From Algibacter sp. L1A34 (GTDB lineage Bacteria > Bacteroidota > Bacteroidia > Flavobacteriales > Flavobacteriaceae): DNA of 64,000 nt. The stretch lies in NCBI RefSeq assembly GCF_009796805.1, contig NZ_CP047029.1, forward strand, positions 2,921,001 through 2,985,000. The letters are read 5' to 3'. Both the position numbers and the translations under genes were made by a program. Shown here piece by piece: positions 39,043-48,131 of the stretch (positions are counted from its first letter, which is position 1; each line of letters starts with the position of its first letter). The notes under the pieces were generated by a model. The model had not been told where the DNA came from and did not search any database. It saw nothing but the letters and a program-made list of their open reading frames with translations.

Positions 39043-39795
39043 ATGAAGGAAATAAAAGTATTTACTAAAAGTTCAGAAAGTGAGTTCAATACAAAGCTCA
39101 CTAAACTCGTTCATGATTTTGATAATTTAAAAGACGGCGTAGGCAAAAGAAACATAATTAAAATTGTTGAAGTTGATGGGGTTAATTTGAATATTAAAGC
39201 TTTTAAAATTCCTAATGTAATAAATCAAATAGTTTATAATTTTTTTAGAAAAAGTAAGGCGCAACGCTCATTCGAATATGCTAAGAAGTTAACAGAAATG
39301 AATGTTGGTACGCCAAAACCGTTAGCTTACTTCGAATTTAAAAAATCTTTATTATTTAATAAAAGTTTTTATATCAGTGAGCAATTGGATTGTGATTTAA
39401 CTTATCGAGAGCTTCTCCATGATTTTAACTACCCCGATTACGATAACATTCTTAGAGCATTTACGAGGTTTACATATAGTTTACATGAAAAAGGTATTCA
39501 GTTTTTAGATCATTCTCCAGGAAATACTTTAATTAAGAAAAATGGTGATAATTATGACTTTTATTTGGTAGATTTAAATCGAATGAATTTTGGGACTTTA
39601 GATTTTGATACACGTATGCAAAACTTTGCAAGACTTTCTAAATACAAAGAAATGGTTGAAGTAATGAGTGATGAATATGCTAAATGTAGTAATGAAGATT
39701 ATGATAAGGTTTTTACTGCTATGTGGATAGAAGTTCAAAATTTTCGTGCAAAATTAGAACGAAAAAAAGAGTTGAAAAAGAAGTTAAAGTTTTGA
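39043..39795 (+). CDS. WaaP/Kdo-kinase-like lipopolysaccharide kinase
   Basis: A 250-residue protein-kinase-fold enzyme. The catalytic loop reads LHEKGIQFLDHSPGNTLIKK (Asp and Asn in the expected places), and VDLNRM supplies the metal-binding aspartate in place of DFG. Such kinases phosphorylate heptose or Kdo of the lipopolysaccharide core, strengthening the outer membrane. The C-terminus is strongly basic. The gene converges with, and overlaps by 12 nt, a minus-strand family 2 glycosyltransferase, which fits a role in core assembly. Confidence 0.82.
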   Translation: MKEIKVFTKSSESEFNTKLTKLVHDFDNLKDGVGKRNIIKIVEVDGVNLNIKAFKIPNVINQIVYNFFRKSKAQRSFEYAKKLTEMNVGTPKPLAYFEFKKSLLFNKSFYISEQLDCDLTYRELLHDFNYPDYDNILRAFTRFTYSLHEKGIQFLDHSPGNTLIKKNGDNYDFYLVDLNRMNFGTLDFDTRMQNFARLSKYKEMVEVMSDEYAKCSNEDYDKVFTAMWIEVQNFRAKLERKKELKKKLKF

Positions 39796-40554
39796 GTTTT
39801 TCCAAAGTTTTTTAAGTTCGCGATAACGGTAGTTTACACCATACGCGCTTAAATAACAGATTTTAAAACCTTCTTTGCCATCTAAAATACCTAACCTAAT
39901 AATATAATTAGTTATAAACTTAAAAGCAGGCCTTAAATATAAATGATAAGCATTTGTTTTTTTTCCTTTATTAAAACATTCCAATGCTTTCAGCTTTGCA
40001 TAACGTTCCATTTTGGATTTGTAATGTGCAGAACTGTTAAAGCAATAATGAAGCATATTGTTTTTTAGCAGTTTGCTTTTGCCATTAATTTCTGGCATTT
40101 CGTGTACAATTTTATCTTCAAGATATTTTACTTTTCCGTTTTTAAACAACCTATAGGTAGTATCAGTTTGAAAACCACTAAAACGAATTCTTTTTTGTTT
40201 GAAAAAGTAGAGGCGCTTCATCATGAAACCTACAGTTTCGTCTGGATTTTTTATTTCTTTAAGAATTTCCTTTTTTAATTTCTTAGGAATGCGCTCATCT
40301 GCATCAATAAATAGAATCCAATTACTGGAAGCTTGTTGTAACGCAAAATTACGCTGATCTGCAAAATTTTTAAATTCTCGTTGAATTGTTTTTACATGGT
40401 TTAACTGTTTAAGTTTTTCAAAAGTACCATCATTACTAAAAGAATCTACGACAATAATTTCATCTACAAAATCGATGTTTTTAATCACATTTTCAATATG
40501 TTTTATTTCATTGAAAGTGATAATAAGAGCCGATATTTTTTGTTGATTTTTCAA
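39784..40554 (-). CDS. Family 2 glycosyltransferase (LPS-core type)
   Basis: A 256-residue GT2 enzyme. KISALIITFNEIKHIENVI opens the GT-A fold, VDSFSNDGT and ILFIDADERIPKKL provide the nucleotide-sugar and metal-binding aspartates (DAD). The size and the block ADQRNFALQQASSNW match WaaE/KdtX-like transferases that add a glucose to inner-core sugars. It has no membrane segment. Second in orientation to the CDP-glycerol-type gene (17-nt gap), so they are probably co-transcribed. Confidence 0.88.
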   Translation of the reverse strand: MKNQQKISALIITFNEIKHIENVIKNIDFVDEIIVVDSFSNDGTFEKLKQLNHVKTIQREFKNFADQRNFALQQASSNWILFIDADERIPKKLKKEILKEIKNPDETVGFMMKRLYFFKQKRIRFSGFQTDTTYRLFKNGKVKYLEDKIVHEMPEINGKSKLLKNNMLHYCFNSSAHYKSKMERYAKLKALECFNKGKKTNAYHLYLRPAFKFITNYIIRLGILDGKEGFKICYLSAYGVNYRYRELKKLWKNSKL

Positions 40555-40571
40555 AATAAATGTTACTAAAA

Positions 40572-41645
40572 TTATTTAGTAAAAGGTTTGTTATAACTTT
40601 TTAGAGTAAAAAAGTTTAGTCGTTTTCTAATTTTATATTTTCTTATAAGATTTAAAGGTTTTCTTTTAAGATGTTTTTTGTCTTTATGTAAAAAGTCTAT
40701 TGTTGCAGAAATTACACGTTGTGATGATTTTCCATCAAAATAGGGATGTAGGTCTTTAATAAATGTATCAATGTTTTTTATTAAATCAGCAGGATAAGTT
40801 AAAGCTCTTTTGAAAGACGCTTCAATAAGATTAGCATCGTTTATATCAATTAAATAATTGTGTTTAAAGGTGTGATTAAAAGTCACCACAGTTTTTTTTT
40901 GAAGTAAAAATTCTTGTATTGCCGATGTAGTATCTGCAAATAAAATATCGGCTTGTTTAAATAAAGGGACCAAATCTGTAGTGTCGTAAAACGTAAAATG
41001 TGGTCCTGTTAGTGTTTTCCATTTCGTAACAATTTCTTTTGTCATTTTAGGATGTAAAACCAACTTAAAATTATATTTCCCAGAAGTTGAAAGTGATTTT
41101 ATTTTATTAAAAACAGAATCATTGTGTGCTAAACTTAAACGTTCTGTAAAAGTAGAAGCAATCATAATAGTTGGAATACTTTCTTTTTTCTTGTCTTCAA
41201 TAGGAAATAATGGGTCTACTTTACTCCAGCCTGTTTCAATAACTTCAAAATGGGGGTAAAGTTCTTGCTGTTTTTTAAAGCCAATAGTTGTAGTTGGACC
41301 TTGTGTACAGTATAAATCAAAGAAACCACGAATTCTAAAATGAGAAAAACTGTTTTTTGCTTCAGGTCTTTTTTGTGCATTAAAACCATGAAAAATCTGA
41401 ACTTTAATCCCCGAAATAAAATCAGGAATATCATTAGTCGCGGCTAAAACAATATGAGGTTCATAGCTTACAACATCTTTAATAGTATCAATTACATTTT
41501 GCTTTTTTTGTAGTGCTACTTTTCCATCTTCCAAATCGCTAAACCATTTTACAGTATAGCCTTTTTTAATAATTTCTTCTTCTAAAGGATTACCTATAGG
41601 TATAGCGTAGCTATAGGATATGTATATTAAAAACTTGTACTGCAT
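40572..41645 (-). CDS. CDP-glycerol glycerophosphotransferase-like protein
   Basis: A 357-residue protein of the GT-B-fold glycerophosphotransferase family (TagF-like). Recognisable are IQIFHGFNAQKRPEA near 110, the central PLFPIEDKKKESIPTIMIAST, the donor-binding FKLVLHPKMTKE, and YDTTDLVPLFKQADILFADTTSAIQEFL. TagF-type enzymes transfer glycerol phosphate or polyol phosphate to a growing wall polymer in Gram-positives; in Bacteroidota the donor and product are not established. With neighbouring Stealth enzymes it suggests phosphodiester-linked surface glycans. Confidence 0.82.
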   Translation of the reverse strand: MQYKFLIYISYSYAIPIGNPLEEEIIKKGYTVKWFSDLEDGKVALQKKQNVIDTIKDVVSYEPHIVLAATNDIPDFISGIKVQIFHGFNAQKRPEAKNSFSHFRIRGFFDLYCTQGPTTTIGFKKQQELYPHFEVIETGWSKVDPLFPIEDKKKESIPTIMIASTFTERLSLAHNDSVFNKIKSLSTSGKYNFKLVLHPKMTKEIVTKWKTLTGPHFTFYDTTDLVPLFKQADILFADTTSAIQEFLLQKKTVVTFNHTFKHNYLIDINDANLIEASFKRALTYPADLIKNIDTFIKDLHPYFDGKSSQRVISATIDFLHKDKKHLKRKPLNLIRKYKIRKRLNFFTLKSYNKPFTK

Positions 41646-41708
41646 TAATTATTTGCTTTATATATTATGCCAAAATAACGGTTTTATTTCGCTTTTGGAA
41701 GATTGTTT

Positions 41709-42653
41709 TTATCTCATTCGGTTTTCTAACCATTGCAAGATATATTCTAATTTTTTTGGAGGACAAAGATCTAGGCTTTGTAATCCTAGAAATAAAATAT
41801 TATTTCTTTTTTTATTTAATTTGAATTTATACCACCTTAGATGTTTTTTGTACGATCTAAAATACATTAATTGTAGATCGTTTTTTAAAATACAAGTATT
41901 GTTTTTTATCTCTAGGTGGTTTCCTAATCCTTGAGGAGTAAATTGGCTTGTATCTCTAAATTTATACTTTATGTTATTTATAAATATAGATTCGTTTGCT
42001 TTAAAATAATTTTCAAAAGTTGATTTTTTAAGCGGATGTGGGGTATGCTTAAAGTTATAATATTTATTAAAACCTATAAGTTTTGCTGCATTTTGTTGAA
42101 TGCTTTTATGTCCAGTTCTTGGTTTTTTAAATTTTTTATAAATAATATCTTTGTCAAATTTAAGCCACTTTCCTCTTAAAACGGGGTTGCCGTTTATAAA
42201 AAAATCACTCGGTTTTGTTTCATTAATTAAAAAGAAATCATCATTCAAATATATAAAATGTTCGGCCAAGTTAGGTATCCTATACATGCAGGTTTCAATA
42301 GGTCGGCAATTAAAAACAGGTAAATACTCTTCAAAGTCTTTAAATATAATGCTGTGGTCAACGATATTAACTTTGTTGTATTTACTATTGCTATCTTTAT
42401 TTTTTAAAAAATAAGGAGTTTGGTTATCTGTTATTATATGTATGTTTCTAATATATGTAGCGTACTTTAAAATAGAATCAATTGTATATTGAATTTCATT
42501 AACTTGATCGAATCTTGTTCTAAATTTTTTGGATTTAACTTTTTTTGTATCCTCTAGATATGGGAGAATTTTTTCTTTATGATTTTCATCATTACCATCA
42601 ACCCAAAGAATTACAGCATCTATAGGGGCATCATTAAAACTGTTTTCTGTCAT
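41709..42653 (-). CDS. Stealth-family sugar-phosphate transferase (1)
   Basis: A 314-residue member of the Stealth family, which transfers hexose-1-phosphate from a nucleotide sugar to make phosphodiester-linked glycans (as in meningococcal capsules). The conserved regions are in order: CR1 PIDAVILWVDGND (residues 10-22), CR2 with QYTIDSIL and IRNIHIITDNQTP, and CR3 IPNLAEHFIYLNDDFFL. A later LGNHLEIKNNT block is shared with the second Stealth gene upstream. No membrane segment, as expected. Part of a minus-strand cluster with the TupA-like gene, whose stop is 38 nt upstream. Confidence 0.88.
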   Translation of the reverse strand: MTENSFNDAPIDAVILWVDGNDENHKEKILPYLEDTKKVKSKKFRTRFDQVNEIQYTIDSILKYATYIRNIHIITDNQTPYFLKNKDSNSKYNKVNIVDHSIIFKDFEEYLPVFNCRPIETCMYRIPNLAEHFIYLNDDFFLINETKPSDFFINGNPVLRGKWLKFDKDIIYKKFKKPRTGHKSIQQNAAKLIGFNKYYNFKHTPHPLKKSTFENYFKANESIFINNIKYKFRDTSQFTPQGLGNHLEIKNNTCILKNDLQLMYFRSYKKHLRWYKFKLNKKRNNILFLGLQSLDLCPPKKLEYILQWLENRMR

Positions 42654-42690
42654 ATTTTGTTTGTAAAGCGGAGATATTAAGTTTCATTTG

Positions 42691-43605
42691 CTAGTTAAAT
42701 TCAGTGATAACCTTTTGTCCGTTTTTAAGTTGTGGTAATTTAAAGTAATCGCCTATAATTTTGTTGTATTCTTCTGGATCGTAGTCTCTTCTTGCATCTG
42801 ATGGATAAAATGTCAATTCACCAAAAATTATCTTGTCATGTATCGAGTAAAAATCTACACGCACAAAAGGAATATTTTTTGCTAATTTTTCAGATAACTC
42901 AATCATTTTATTTAAAGTCGCGGGTTTTTCAATAGGCCCTTCGATTCTATTTTTAAGAGGCATTTTATTAAATGGAAGTTTATTGAATTCTAAGTCATAT
43001 GAAGCTAATTTTAGGTTTTCTTCTCTGTCAATATGTACTTCCATAAATTTTACAATACCATCGAAACAATAGAATTTATAATCCGTTAGTGATTCCCTTT
43101 TTTCATCTTTGATAAATTTCTCAGCTATTATCCTTGGTTTTACGTCTTTATATGCCCATTCTTGCCCAGTACGATAATACTGGTTTATATTAAGCCATTT
43201 TTTTAGTAATTTATTTGAAAGTGCTTTATCAAGTTTGTTTTTATTTTTGACAATCAAATTATATCCACTAGCATGTGTAGCTTTTAAAACAAATTGTTGA
43301 GGCAATTCATTATATTTAATTTCTTCGGGGCTATCGTAAACAGCGTAAAGTTCGTTTAGATATTGCTTTCCTATTTTTTCTTCAACATAATCTCTTACAG
43401 CATATTTATCTACTAGTTGGGTTAAAATAGTTGGCCGATAAAATACTTTATACCATGCTATTTTTTCATTAAATTCTATTGGATTTTCTAAATTTAATTT
43501 TTTACCAGTAAAATATTCATAATGAGATTTCGCGTATAATTTTGGTGGTAAAAAGCGCATCTTTCGTAGTGTTCTTAAATAGAATTTGCGTATTTTTTTT
43601 ATCAT
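42691..43605 (-). CDS. TupA-like ATP-grasp protein
   Basis: A 304-residue protein of the TupA-like ATP-grasp family, found in surface-polymer clusters and named after teichuronopeptide synthesis, where it may attach an amino acid to a sugar acid. Signatures include the basic N-terminus, LNLENPIEFNEKIAWYK, LVDKYAVRDYVEEKIG, QFVLKATHASGYNLIV (ATP-binding lysine) and FVRVDFYSIHDKIIFGELTFYPS with metal ligands. It sits between the two Stealth genes. The substrate is unknown. Confidence 0.85.
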   Translation of the reverse strand: MIKKIRKFYLRTLRKMRFLPPKLYAKSHYEYFTGKKLNLENPIEFNEKIAWYKVFYRPTILTQLVDKYAVRDYVEEKIGKQYLNELYAVYDSPEEIKYNELPQQFVLKATHASGYNLIVKNKNKLDKALSNKLLKKWLNINQYYRTGQEWAYKDVKPRIIAEKFIKDEKRESLTDYKFYCFDGIVKFMEVHIDREENLKLASYDLEFNKLPFNKMPLKNRIEGPIEKPATLNKMIELSEKLAKNIPFVRVDFYSIHDKIIFGELTFYPSDARRDYDPEEYNKIIGDYFKLPQLKNGQKVITEFN

Positions 43606-43773
43606 TTATGAAATAGTTTTGGTAAATATAGGGCGAAATAGTTTTCTCTTGTTAAGAGATGTTTTACCTAACATCCACGTCGTTATATTTTTTAAAAGAT
43701 TTGTAAAGCTTAAGTTTTCTGCTTTAAAGTGTTGTTTATCTTTTTTTTAGGGTAATTGCTTTTGAGGTTTTGC

Positions 43774-44769
43774 TTATTCTATCTTCTTATTTAACCAATT
43801 TAAAATATATGTTTGCGTTTTCGTATTTGCCATTTCTAAGCTTTGAAATGTTAGAAATAATTTATTATTGCTAATATCATACACATATAGTTTAAACTTA
43901 ACTACCCAGTAGTTTTTATAAGATCTAAAATAAGTTAATTTAGTTTTTTTGTCATAGTGATAAGTGTTGTTTTTTATCTCTAAATGATTTGCAAGGGTTT
44001 CGGTAATAAATTGGTTATTGTTGTCCCTAAATTTATAGGCAATGTTGTTTTTAAGTAGCTCGTTCTTGTTTTTGAAAAAATTAGTGAGGGTAGATTTTCT
44101 CATAGAAACTGGAGTGTGATACCTTTTTAAGAACGTTTTTTTGCTATCATTTGCTAATTTAGCACCAATTTGCATTGATTTCCTTAAAGTACCTTTTTTT
44201 CTTCTTTTTTTGTCTTTTTCCGAACAGAGATAACGATAATAAAACGCTTTTATTTTTAAGTTTTCATAATATTTTTCCCACCTTCCTCTTAAAATGGGAA
44301 TACCATCAATAAAAAAATCTTGTAAAGAAGCCTTTTTCATAATGAAAAAATCATCGTTAAAAAGGACGTAATGCTCCGAAAGGTTAGGAATTCGATGTAA
44401 GAGTGAAATAATTGAAGTTGAATTGAAACAAGGTAAAAATTCTTCATAACCTCGAAATAGAATTGTATGATCAATTATTTCCAAATTGATACCAGATGAT
44501 TTACCCAATGCTTTTAAATTTTCAAAAGTATCGGGTATTTGATCATCGGTAATTAAATATATATTTTTAAAACAAGGTGCATATTTTATGATAGACTTAA
44601 TACAAATATCTATTTCTCCAATAGAATTGTATCTAGCACTTTCTTTCTTTATACTGAAATCTATTTTAACTTTTAAATGCTCATTGATTTTTTTTTGCCA
44701 TTTTTTATCATTGCCATTAACCCATGGAATTATTGCATCAAGTTTAATATTTTCAGTTTGTTCTTTCAT
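43774..44769 (-). CDS. Stealth-family sugar-phosphate transferase (2)
   Basis: A 331-residue Stealth protein, paralogous to the gene at 41709. CR1 is LDAIIPWVNGND, CR2 includes SIGEIDICIKSI and NIYLITDDQIPD, and CR3 is RIPNLSEHYVLFNDDFFIM. It has longer inserts rich in lysine (EKDKKRRKKGT) than its partner and the same ETLANHLEIKNNTYHY block. It is the first gene of the minus-strand glycan cluster; the start lies about 60 nt from the dapD stop. The base composition is markedly AT-rich here, in keeping with possible lateral acquisition. Confidence 0.88.
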   Translation of the reverse strand: MKEQTENIKLDAIIPWVNGNDKKWQKKINEHLKVKIDFSIKKESARYNSIGEIDICIKSIIKYAPCFKNIYLITDDQIPDTFENLKALGKSSGINLEIIDHTILFRGYEEFLPCFNSTSIISLLHRIPNLSEHYVLFNDDFFIMKKASLQDFFIDGIPILRGRWEKYYENLKIKAFYYRYLCSEKDKKRRKKGTLRKSMQIGAKLANDSKKTFLKRYHTPVSMRKSTLTNFFKNKNELLKNNIAYKFRDNNNQFITETLANHLEIKNNTYHYDKKTKLTYFRSYKNYWVVKFKLYVYDISNNKLFLTFQSLEMANTKTQTYILNWLNKKIE

Positions 44770-44831
44770 AAAATAAGACTTTAGATTTAATAAGAGTCTA
44801 TATTGTGATATTTAGAGAATAATATAAAAAA

Positions 44832-45647
44832 TTAAACTGCCACACTATGTTCACGTAGAGCATCGTTAAGAGATGTTTTCTTGTTAGTACTTTCTTTACG
44901 TTTACCAATAATAATAGCACATGGTACATTGTAAGTTCCAGCAGGGAATTCTTTTGCATAACTACCTGGTATTACTACCGAACGAGCAGGAACGCGACCT
45001 TTATATTCAACAGGTTTATCTCCCGTTACATCAATAATTTTTGTGCTCATAGTTAAAATAACTCCAGCTCCTAAAACAGCTTCGGTTTCTACACGAACAC
45101 CTTCAACCACAATACAACGACTTCCAATAAAGGCGTTATCTTCAATAATTACTGGAGCAGCTTGTAAAGGCTCTAAAACACCACCAATACCAACACCACC
45201 AGAAAGATGAACATTTTTACCAATTTGCGCACAGCTGCCAACAGTTGCCCAAGTATCTACCATAGTTCCTTCATCTACATATGCGCCAATATTTACGTAA
45301 CTTGGCATTAATATAGTTCCAGCAGAAATATAAGCACCATGACGAGCAACAGCATGAGGTACTACACGAATGCCTTTTGCAGCATATCCTGTTTTTAAAG
45401 GGATTTTATCATGAAATTCTAATGGTCCACATTCTATAGTTTCCATTTTTTGAATTGGGAAATATAAAACCACGGCTTTTTTAACCCATTCGTTAACTTG
45501 CCACCCACCTTCAACAGGCTCTGCAACTCGCAATTCACCGGCATCTAATAAATCAACAACTTTTCTAATGGCTGTTGTAGTTGCCTCTTCATTTAATAGG
45601 TCTCTATTTTCCCAAGCTTGTTCTATTATCTCTTGTAATTGTGTCAT
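44832..45647 (-). CDS. dapD: Tetrahydrodipicolinate N-succinyltransferase
   Basis: A 271-residue left-handed beta-helix acyltransferase that succinylates tetrahydrodipicolinate in lysine and meso-diaminopimelate synthesis. Hexapeptide repeats run through residues 100-215 (VNIGAYVDEGTMVDTWATVG; GGVGIGGVLEPLQAAPVII; NAFIGSRCIVVEGVRV), with the conserved EGGWQVNEWVKKAV in the helical head. Length and blocks match DapD closely. Its promoter is directly upstream. Confidence 0.96.
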   Translation of the reverse strand: MTQLQEIIEQAWENRDLLNEEATTTAIRKVVDLLDAGELRVAEPVEGGWQVNEWVKKAVVLYFPIQKMETIECGPLEFHDKIPLKTGYAAKGIRVVPHAVARHGAYISAGTILMPSYVNIGAYVDEGTMVDTWATVGSCAQIGKNVHLSGGVGIGGVLEPLQAAPVIIEDNAFIGSRCIVVEGVRVETEAVLGAGVILTMSTKIIDVTGDKPVEYKGRVPARSVVIPGSYAKEFPAGTYNVPCAIIIGKRKESTNKKTSLNDALREHSVAV

Positions 45648-45665
45648 TGTGTATTTTTATTTTCG

Positions 45666-45673
45666 CAAATATA
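45666..45673 (-). promoter_or_regulatory. Promoter -7 element of dapD
   Basis: TATATTTG on the minus strand (complement of 45666-45673), 18 nt before the dapD ATG. No clear -33 TTG at standard spacing. Confidence 0.6.
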
Positions 45674-45918
45674 ATAGGTATCGATTAAAATAGAGTAAGT
45701 ATTAAAATATAATATTCATGTTTAAATGCTATTCATCGATTAGAATTAGTTCAGTTTCATCGTTTAATCATGTATTTTATCTTTTTGAATTGACTTATTG
45801 TCGAAAAAGCACTCGTTACAATGTTTTTAATCGTCAATATTTCGCACTTAGACGTTTCGTCGTTGAAAATGTACACATTTTCGGCTTATCGATGATCTAG
45901 GTTGATTCAACTAATTTA

Positions 45919-45951
45919 TTGTTTTCAATGTTGTGTTGCACTATATATTTG
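45919..45951 (+). promoter_or_regulatory. Promoter of small secreted protein gene
   Basis: TTG 45919-45921, 22-nt spacer, TATATTTG 45944-45951; ATG 45976 follows after 24 nt. It lies inside a longer ORF form, ruling out the upstream ATG. Confidence 0.7.
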
Positions 45952-45975
45952 CACCATCAAACGATTACAACAGAT

Positions 45976-46275
45976 ATGAAAACAAATTTTATAATACTTT
46001 TAATTTTATTACTTACAGTTTCTCTTGGAAACGCACAAAGCGAAAAAAACGAGAAATTAGTTATAGAAACTAGTGAAATAAGTTCTGTTGAAAACAATAC
46101 TAAGCAAGATACAGTTGAGACTGTTGAAGAAGATAATTTATTAATTGATAATGAAGAGTTTCAAGCTATCATGGCAAGAACTACTAGTGATATTAGAAGT
46201 TATTTAAATAGAGAAAGAAATATTAGTAATATTGGTTTAATGTTTCCTTCTATGGAAAAAAGAGTAAAAGCTTAA
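45976..46275 (+). CDS. Small secreted protein of unknown function
   Basis: A 99-residue protein starting with a signal peptide (FIILLILLLTVSLGNAQ). The mature part is acidic and polar, with a threonine/serine/glutamate-rich linker and then DIRSYLNRERNISNIG. I do not recognise a family. Start set at the ATG downstream of the promoter. Followed by a strong terminator, so monocistronic. Confidence 0.7.
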   Translation: MKTNFIILLILLLTVSLGNAQSEKNEKLVIETSEISSVENNTKQDTVETVEEDNLLIDNEEFQAIMARTTSDIRSYLNRERNISNIGLMFPSMEKRVKA

Positions 46276-46299
46276 ATCAAAACATAAATTTTTTATATT

Positions 46300-46331
46300 A
46301 AAAAAGGTTATCTGAAAAGATAGCCTTTTTT
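46300..46331 (+). terminator. Intrinsic terminator
   Basis: 14-bp stem (AAAAAAGGTTATCT/AGATAGCCTTTTTT, one G-U pair) with a GAAA loop and T run, 25 nt after the small secreted protein gene. Confidence 0.85.
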
Positions 46332-46363
46332 GTTTTTAAACAGTTTCAATAAGTTTAATAAGT

Positions 46364-46371
46364 TATTTTTG
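46364..46371 (+). promoter_or_regulatory. Promoter -7 element of ruvX
   Basis: TATTTTTG, 14 nt before ATG 46386. No exact -33 TTG. Confidence 0.6.
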
Positions 46372-46385
46372 TACAAAATTTATTT

Positions 46386-46796
46386 ATGGCACGCATTTTA
46401 GCAATAGATTATGGCACGAAACGCACGGGAGTTGCAATTACCGATGAATTACAGATAATAGCCTCTGGGCTCACCACCGTTAATACTAAAGATATTCTTA
46501 ATTTTTTAAAAACGTATTTATCTAAAGAGAAGGTTGAATTATTTTTGGTGGGCGAACCTAAGCAAATGGATAATACGGCTTCAGAAAGTGAAGCTTTTAT
46601 TCTTCCGTTTTTAAAAAAATTAGAAAAGCAATTTCCTAATATTCCTATAAAACGTGTCGATGAGCGCTTTACTTCTAAAATGGCTTTTCAAACCATGATT
46701 GATAGTGGATTGAAAAAGAACCAAAGAAAAAATAAAGCTTTGGTAGATGAAATTAGTGCTACTCTTATTTTACAAAGTTATCTGTATTCTCAGTAA
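46386..46796 (+). CDS. ruvX: Putative Holliday junction resolvase / pre-16S rRNA nuclease YqgF
   Basis: A 136-residue RNase H-fold nuclease. The N-terminal strand ILAIDYGTKRTGVAITD holds the first catalytic aspartate; FLVGEPKQMDNTASE, with its glutamate, and KRVDERFTSKMA, with DER, supply the rest. YqgF matures the 5' end of 16S rRNA in E. coli; a role in Holliday junction resolution was proposed earlier. Next to def, as in many flavobacteria. Confidence 0.92.
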   Translation: MARILAIDYGTKRTGVAITDELQIIASGLTTVNTKDILNFLKTYLSKEKVELFLVGEPKQMDNTASESEAFILPFLKKLEKQFPNIPIKRVDERFTSKMAFQTMIDSGLKKNQRKNKALVDEISATLILQSYLYSQ

Positions 46797-46906
46797 TGCG
46801 TAATTATAGTTTAATTTAAAGCTAAATATTCACCTTTAAATAGGTTTTATCAGTGTTAAAAAATGTTATTTCTAAGCAAAAAGTTCGCAATAAATTTATA
46901 GAATTG

Positions 46907-46914
46907 TACTTTTG
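46907..46914 (+). promoter_or_regulatory. Promoter -7 element of def
   Basis: TACTTTTG, 23 nt before ATG 46938. An exact TAnnTTTG. Confidence 0.6.
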
Positions 46915-46937
46915 CAAATATTAACAAAGAATATAGA

Positions 46938-47528
46938 ATGATTTTACCTATTGTAGCATACGGCGACCCCGTTTTAAAAAGAAAAGCCACCGAAATTACT
47001 GAAGATTATCCAAAACTGGATGCTCTTGTAGATAATATGTTCGAAACCATGTACAATGCCTATGGAGTTGGTCTTGCAGCGCCGCAAATAGGTTTGCCAA
47101 TCCGTATGTTTTTAGTAGATACTACGCCATTTTCTGAAGATGAAGAATTAACAGAAGAGGAGCAAAAAAGTTTAGATGGATTTAAACGTGTTTTTATAAA
47201 TGCGGAAATTACTAATGAAGAAGGGGAAGAGTGGGCTTTTAACGAAGGTTGTTTGAGTATTCCAGATGTTCGTGAAGATGTTTTTAGAAAACCAACGATT
47301 ACTATTGAGTATTTAGATGAAAACTTTAAATCACATACCGAAACGTTTGATGGTTTAGTTGCTAGAGTAATTCAACACGAATACGATCATATTCAAGGTG
47401 TTTTATTTACAGATAAACTATCTAGCTTAAAAAAACGTTTAATAAAAGGAAGACTTTCAAACATTTCAAAAGGGAAGATAAAAGTAGATTACAGAATGAG
47501 CTTCCCAGATCAAAAAAAGAAACGATAA
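46938..47528 (+). CDS. def: Peptide deformylase
   Basis: A 196-residue metalloenzyme that removes the formyl group from new proteins. Motif 1 GVGLAAPQIG, motif 2 EGCLSIP (metal Cys) and motif 3 QHEYDHIQG (HExxH) are intact. An acidic insert (FSEDEELTEEEQKSLDGFK) between motifs 1 and 2 is common in Bacteroidota deformylases. The DUF5606 gene follows after 54 nt. Confidence 0.96.
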   Translation: MILPIVAYGDPVLKRKATEITEDYPKLDALVDNMFETMYNAYGVGLAAPQIGLPIRMFLVDTTPFSEDEELTEEEQKSLDGFKRVFINAEITNEEGEEWAFNEGCLSIPDVREDVFRKPTITIEYLDENFKSHTETFDGLVARVIQHEYDHIQGVLFTDKLSSLKKRLIKGRLSNISKGKIKVDYRMSFPDQKKKR

Positions 47529-47582
47529 TATTTGCAAGACATCAATAAACATTTGATATTTGCCACTTTCAAAAAATAATTT

Positions 47583-48014
47583 ATGAGTTTAGATAAAGTT
47601 CTATCAATAGCAGGGAAACCAGGTTTGTACAATTTAGTAACGCAAACCAGAGGTGGTTTTATTGCAGAATCGTTAATCGATAAAAAGCGAATTACTGTTA
47701 ATGTGCGTCAAAATGTTAGCGTTTTAAGTGAAATAGCTATTTATACCTTAACAGAAGAAGTTCCTTTGAAACAAGTTTTGTTAAATATAAAAAATAAGGA
47801 AAACGGACAAGAAAGCTCAGTTAAGCCAAAAGATGATAAAGATAAACTAGAAGAGTACTTTTTTGATGTTTTGCCAGATTATGATGAAGATCGAGTATAC
47901 CCAAGCGATATAAAAAAAGTATTACAATGGTATAATTTGTTAGTGAAAAATAATTTTCTTGATGATTTAGAAGCCGAAGTTGCAGAAAGCAAAGCTGCAG
48001 ATGAAGAAGAATAA
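47583..48014 (+). CDS. DUF5606 domain-containing protein
   Basis: A 143-residue protein of a family almost confined to Bacteroidota and usually placed next to def. The opening LDKVLSIAGKPGLYNLVTQT and the HTH-like VYPSDIKKVLQWYNLLVK region are characteristic. The structure suggests a small beta-barrel followed by a helical region; no function is established. Ends in an acidic tail. Confidence 0.85.
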   Translation: MSLDKVLSIAGKPGLYNLVTQTRGGFIAESLIDKKRITVNVRQNVSVLSEIAIYTLTEEVPLKQVLLNIKNKENGQESSVKPKDDKDKLEEYFFDVLPDYDEDRVYPSDIKKVLQWYNLLVKNNFLDDLEAEVAESKAADEEE

Positions 48015-48040
48015 ATACTCGCATATTTAAAATAGATATT

Positions 48041-48067
48041 AAAGCCTCCAATTTTGGAGGCTTTTTT
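48041..48067 (+). terminator. Terminator after DUF5606 gene
   Basis: 11-bp stem AAAGCCTCCAA/TTGGAGGCTTT with two-base centre and T run, 27 nt after the stop. Confidence 0.85.
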
Positions 48068-48131
48068 TGATTATATTGTAAGGATTATGGCGCTTTTGCG
48101 TCTATTAATTAGTTAATTAATTTGTTATTAT

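Noticed and set aside
45718..45900. 60-residue ORF between dapD and the small secreted protein gene
   Set aside because: No signal, no motif, odd cysteine/tyrosine-rich composition, and no promoter; likely chance.
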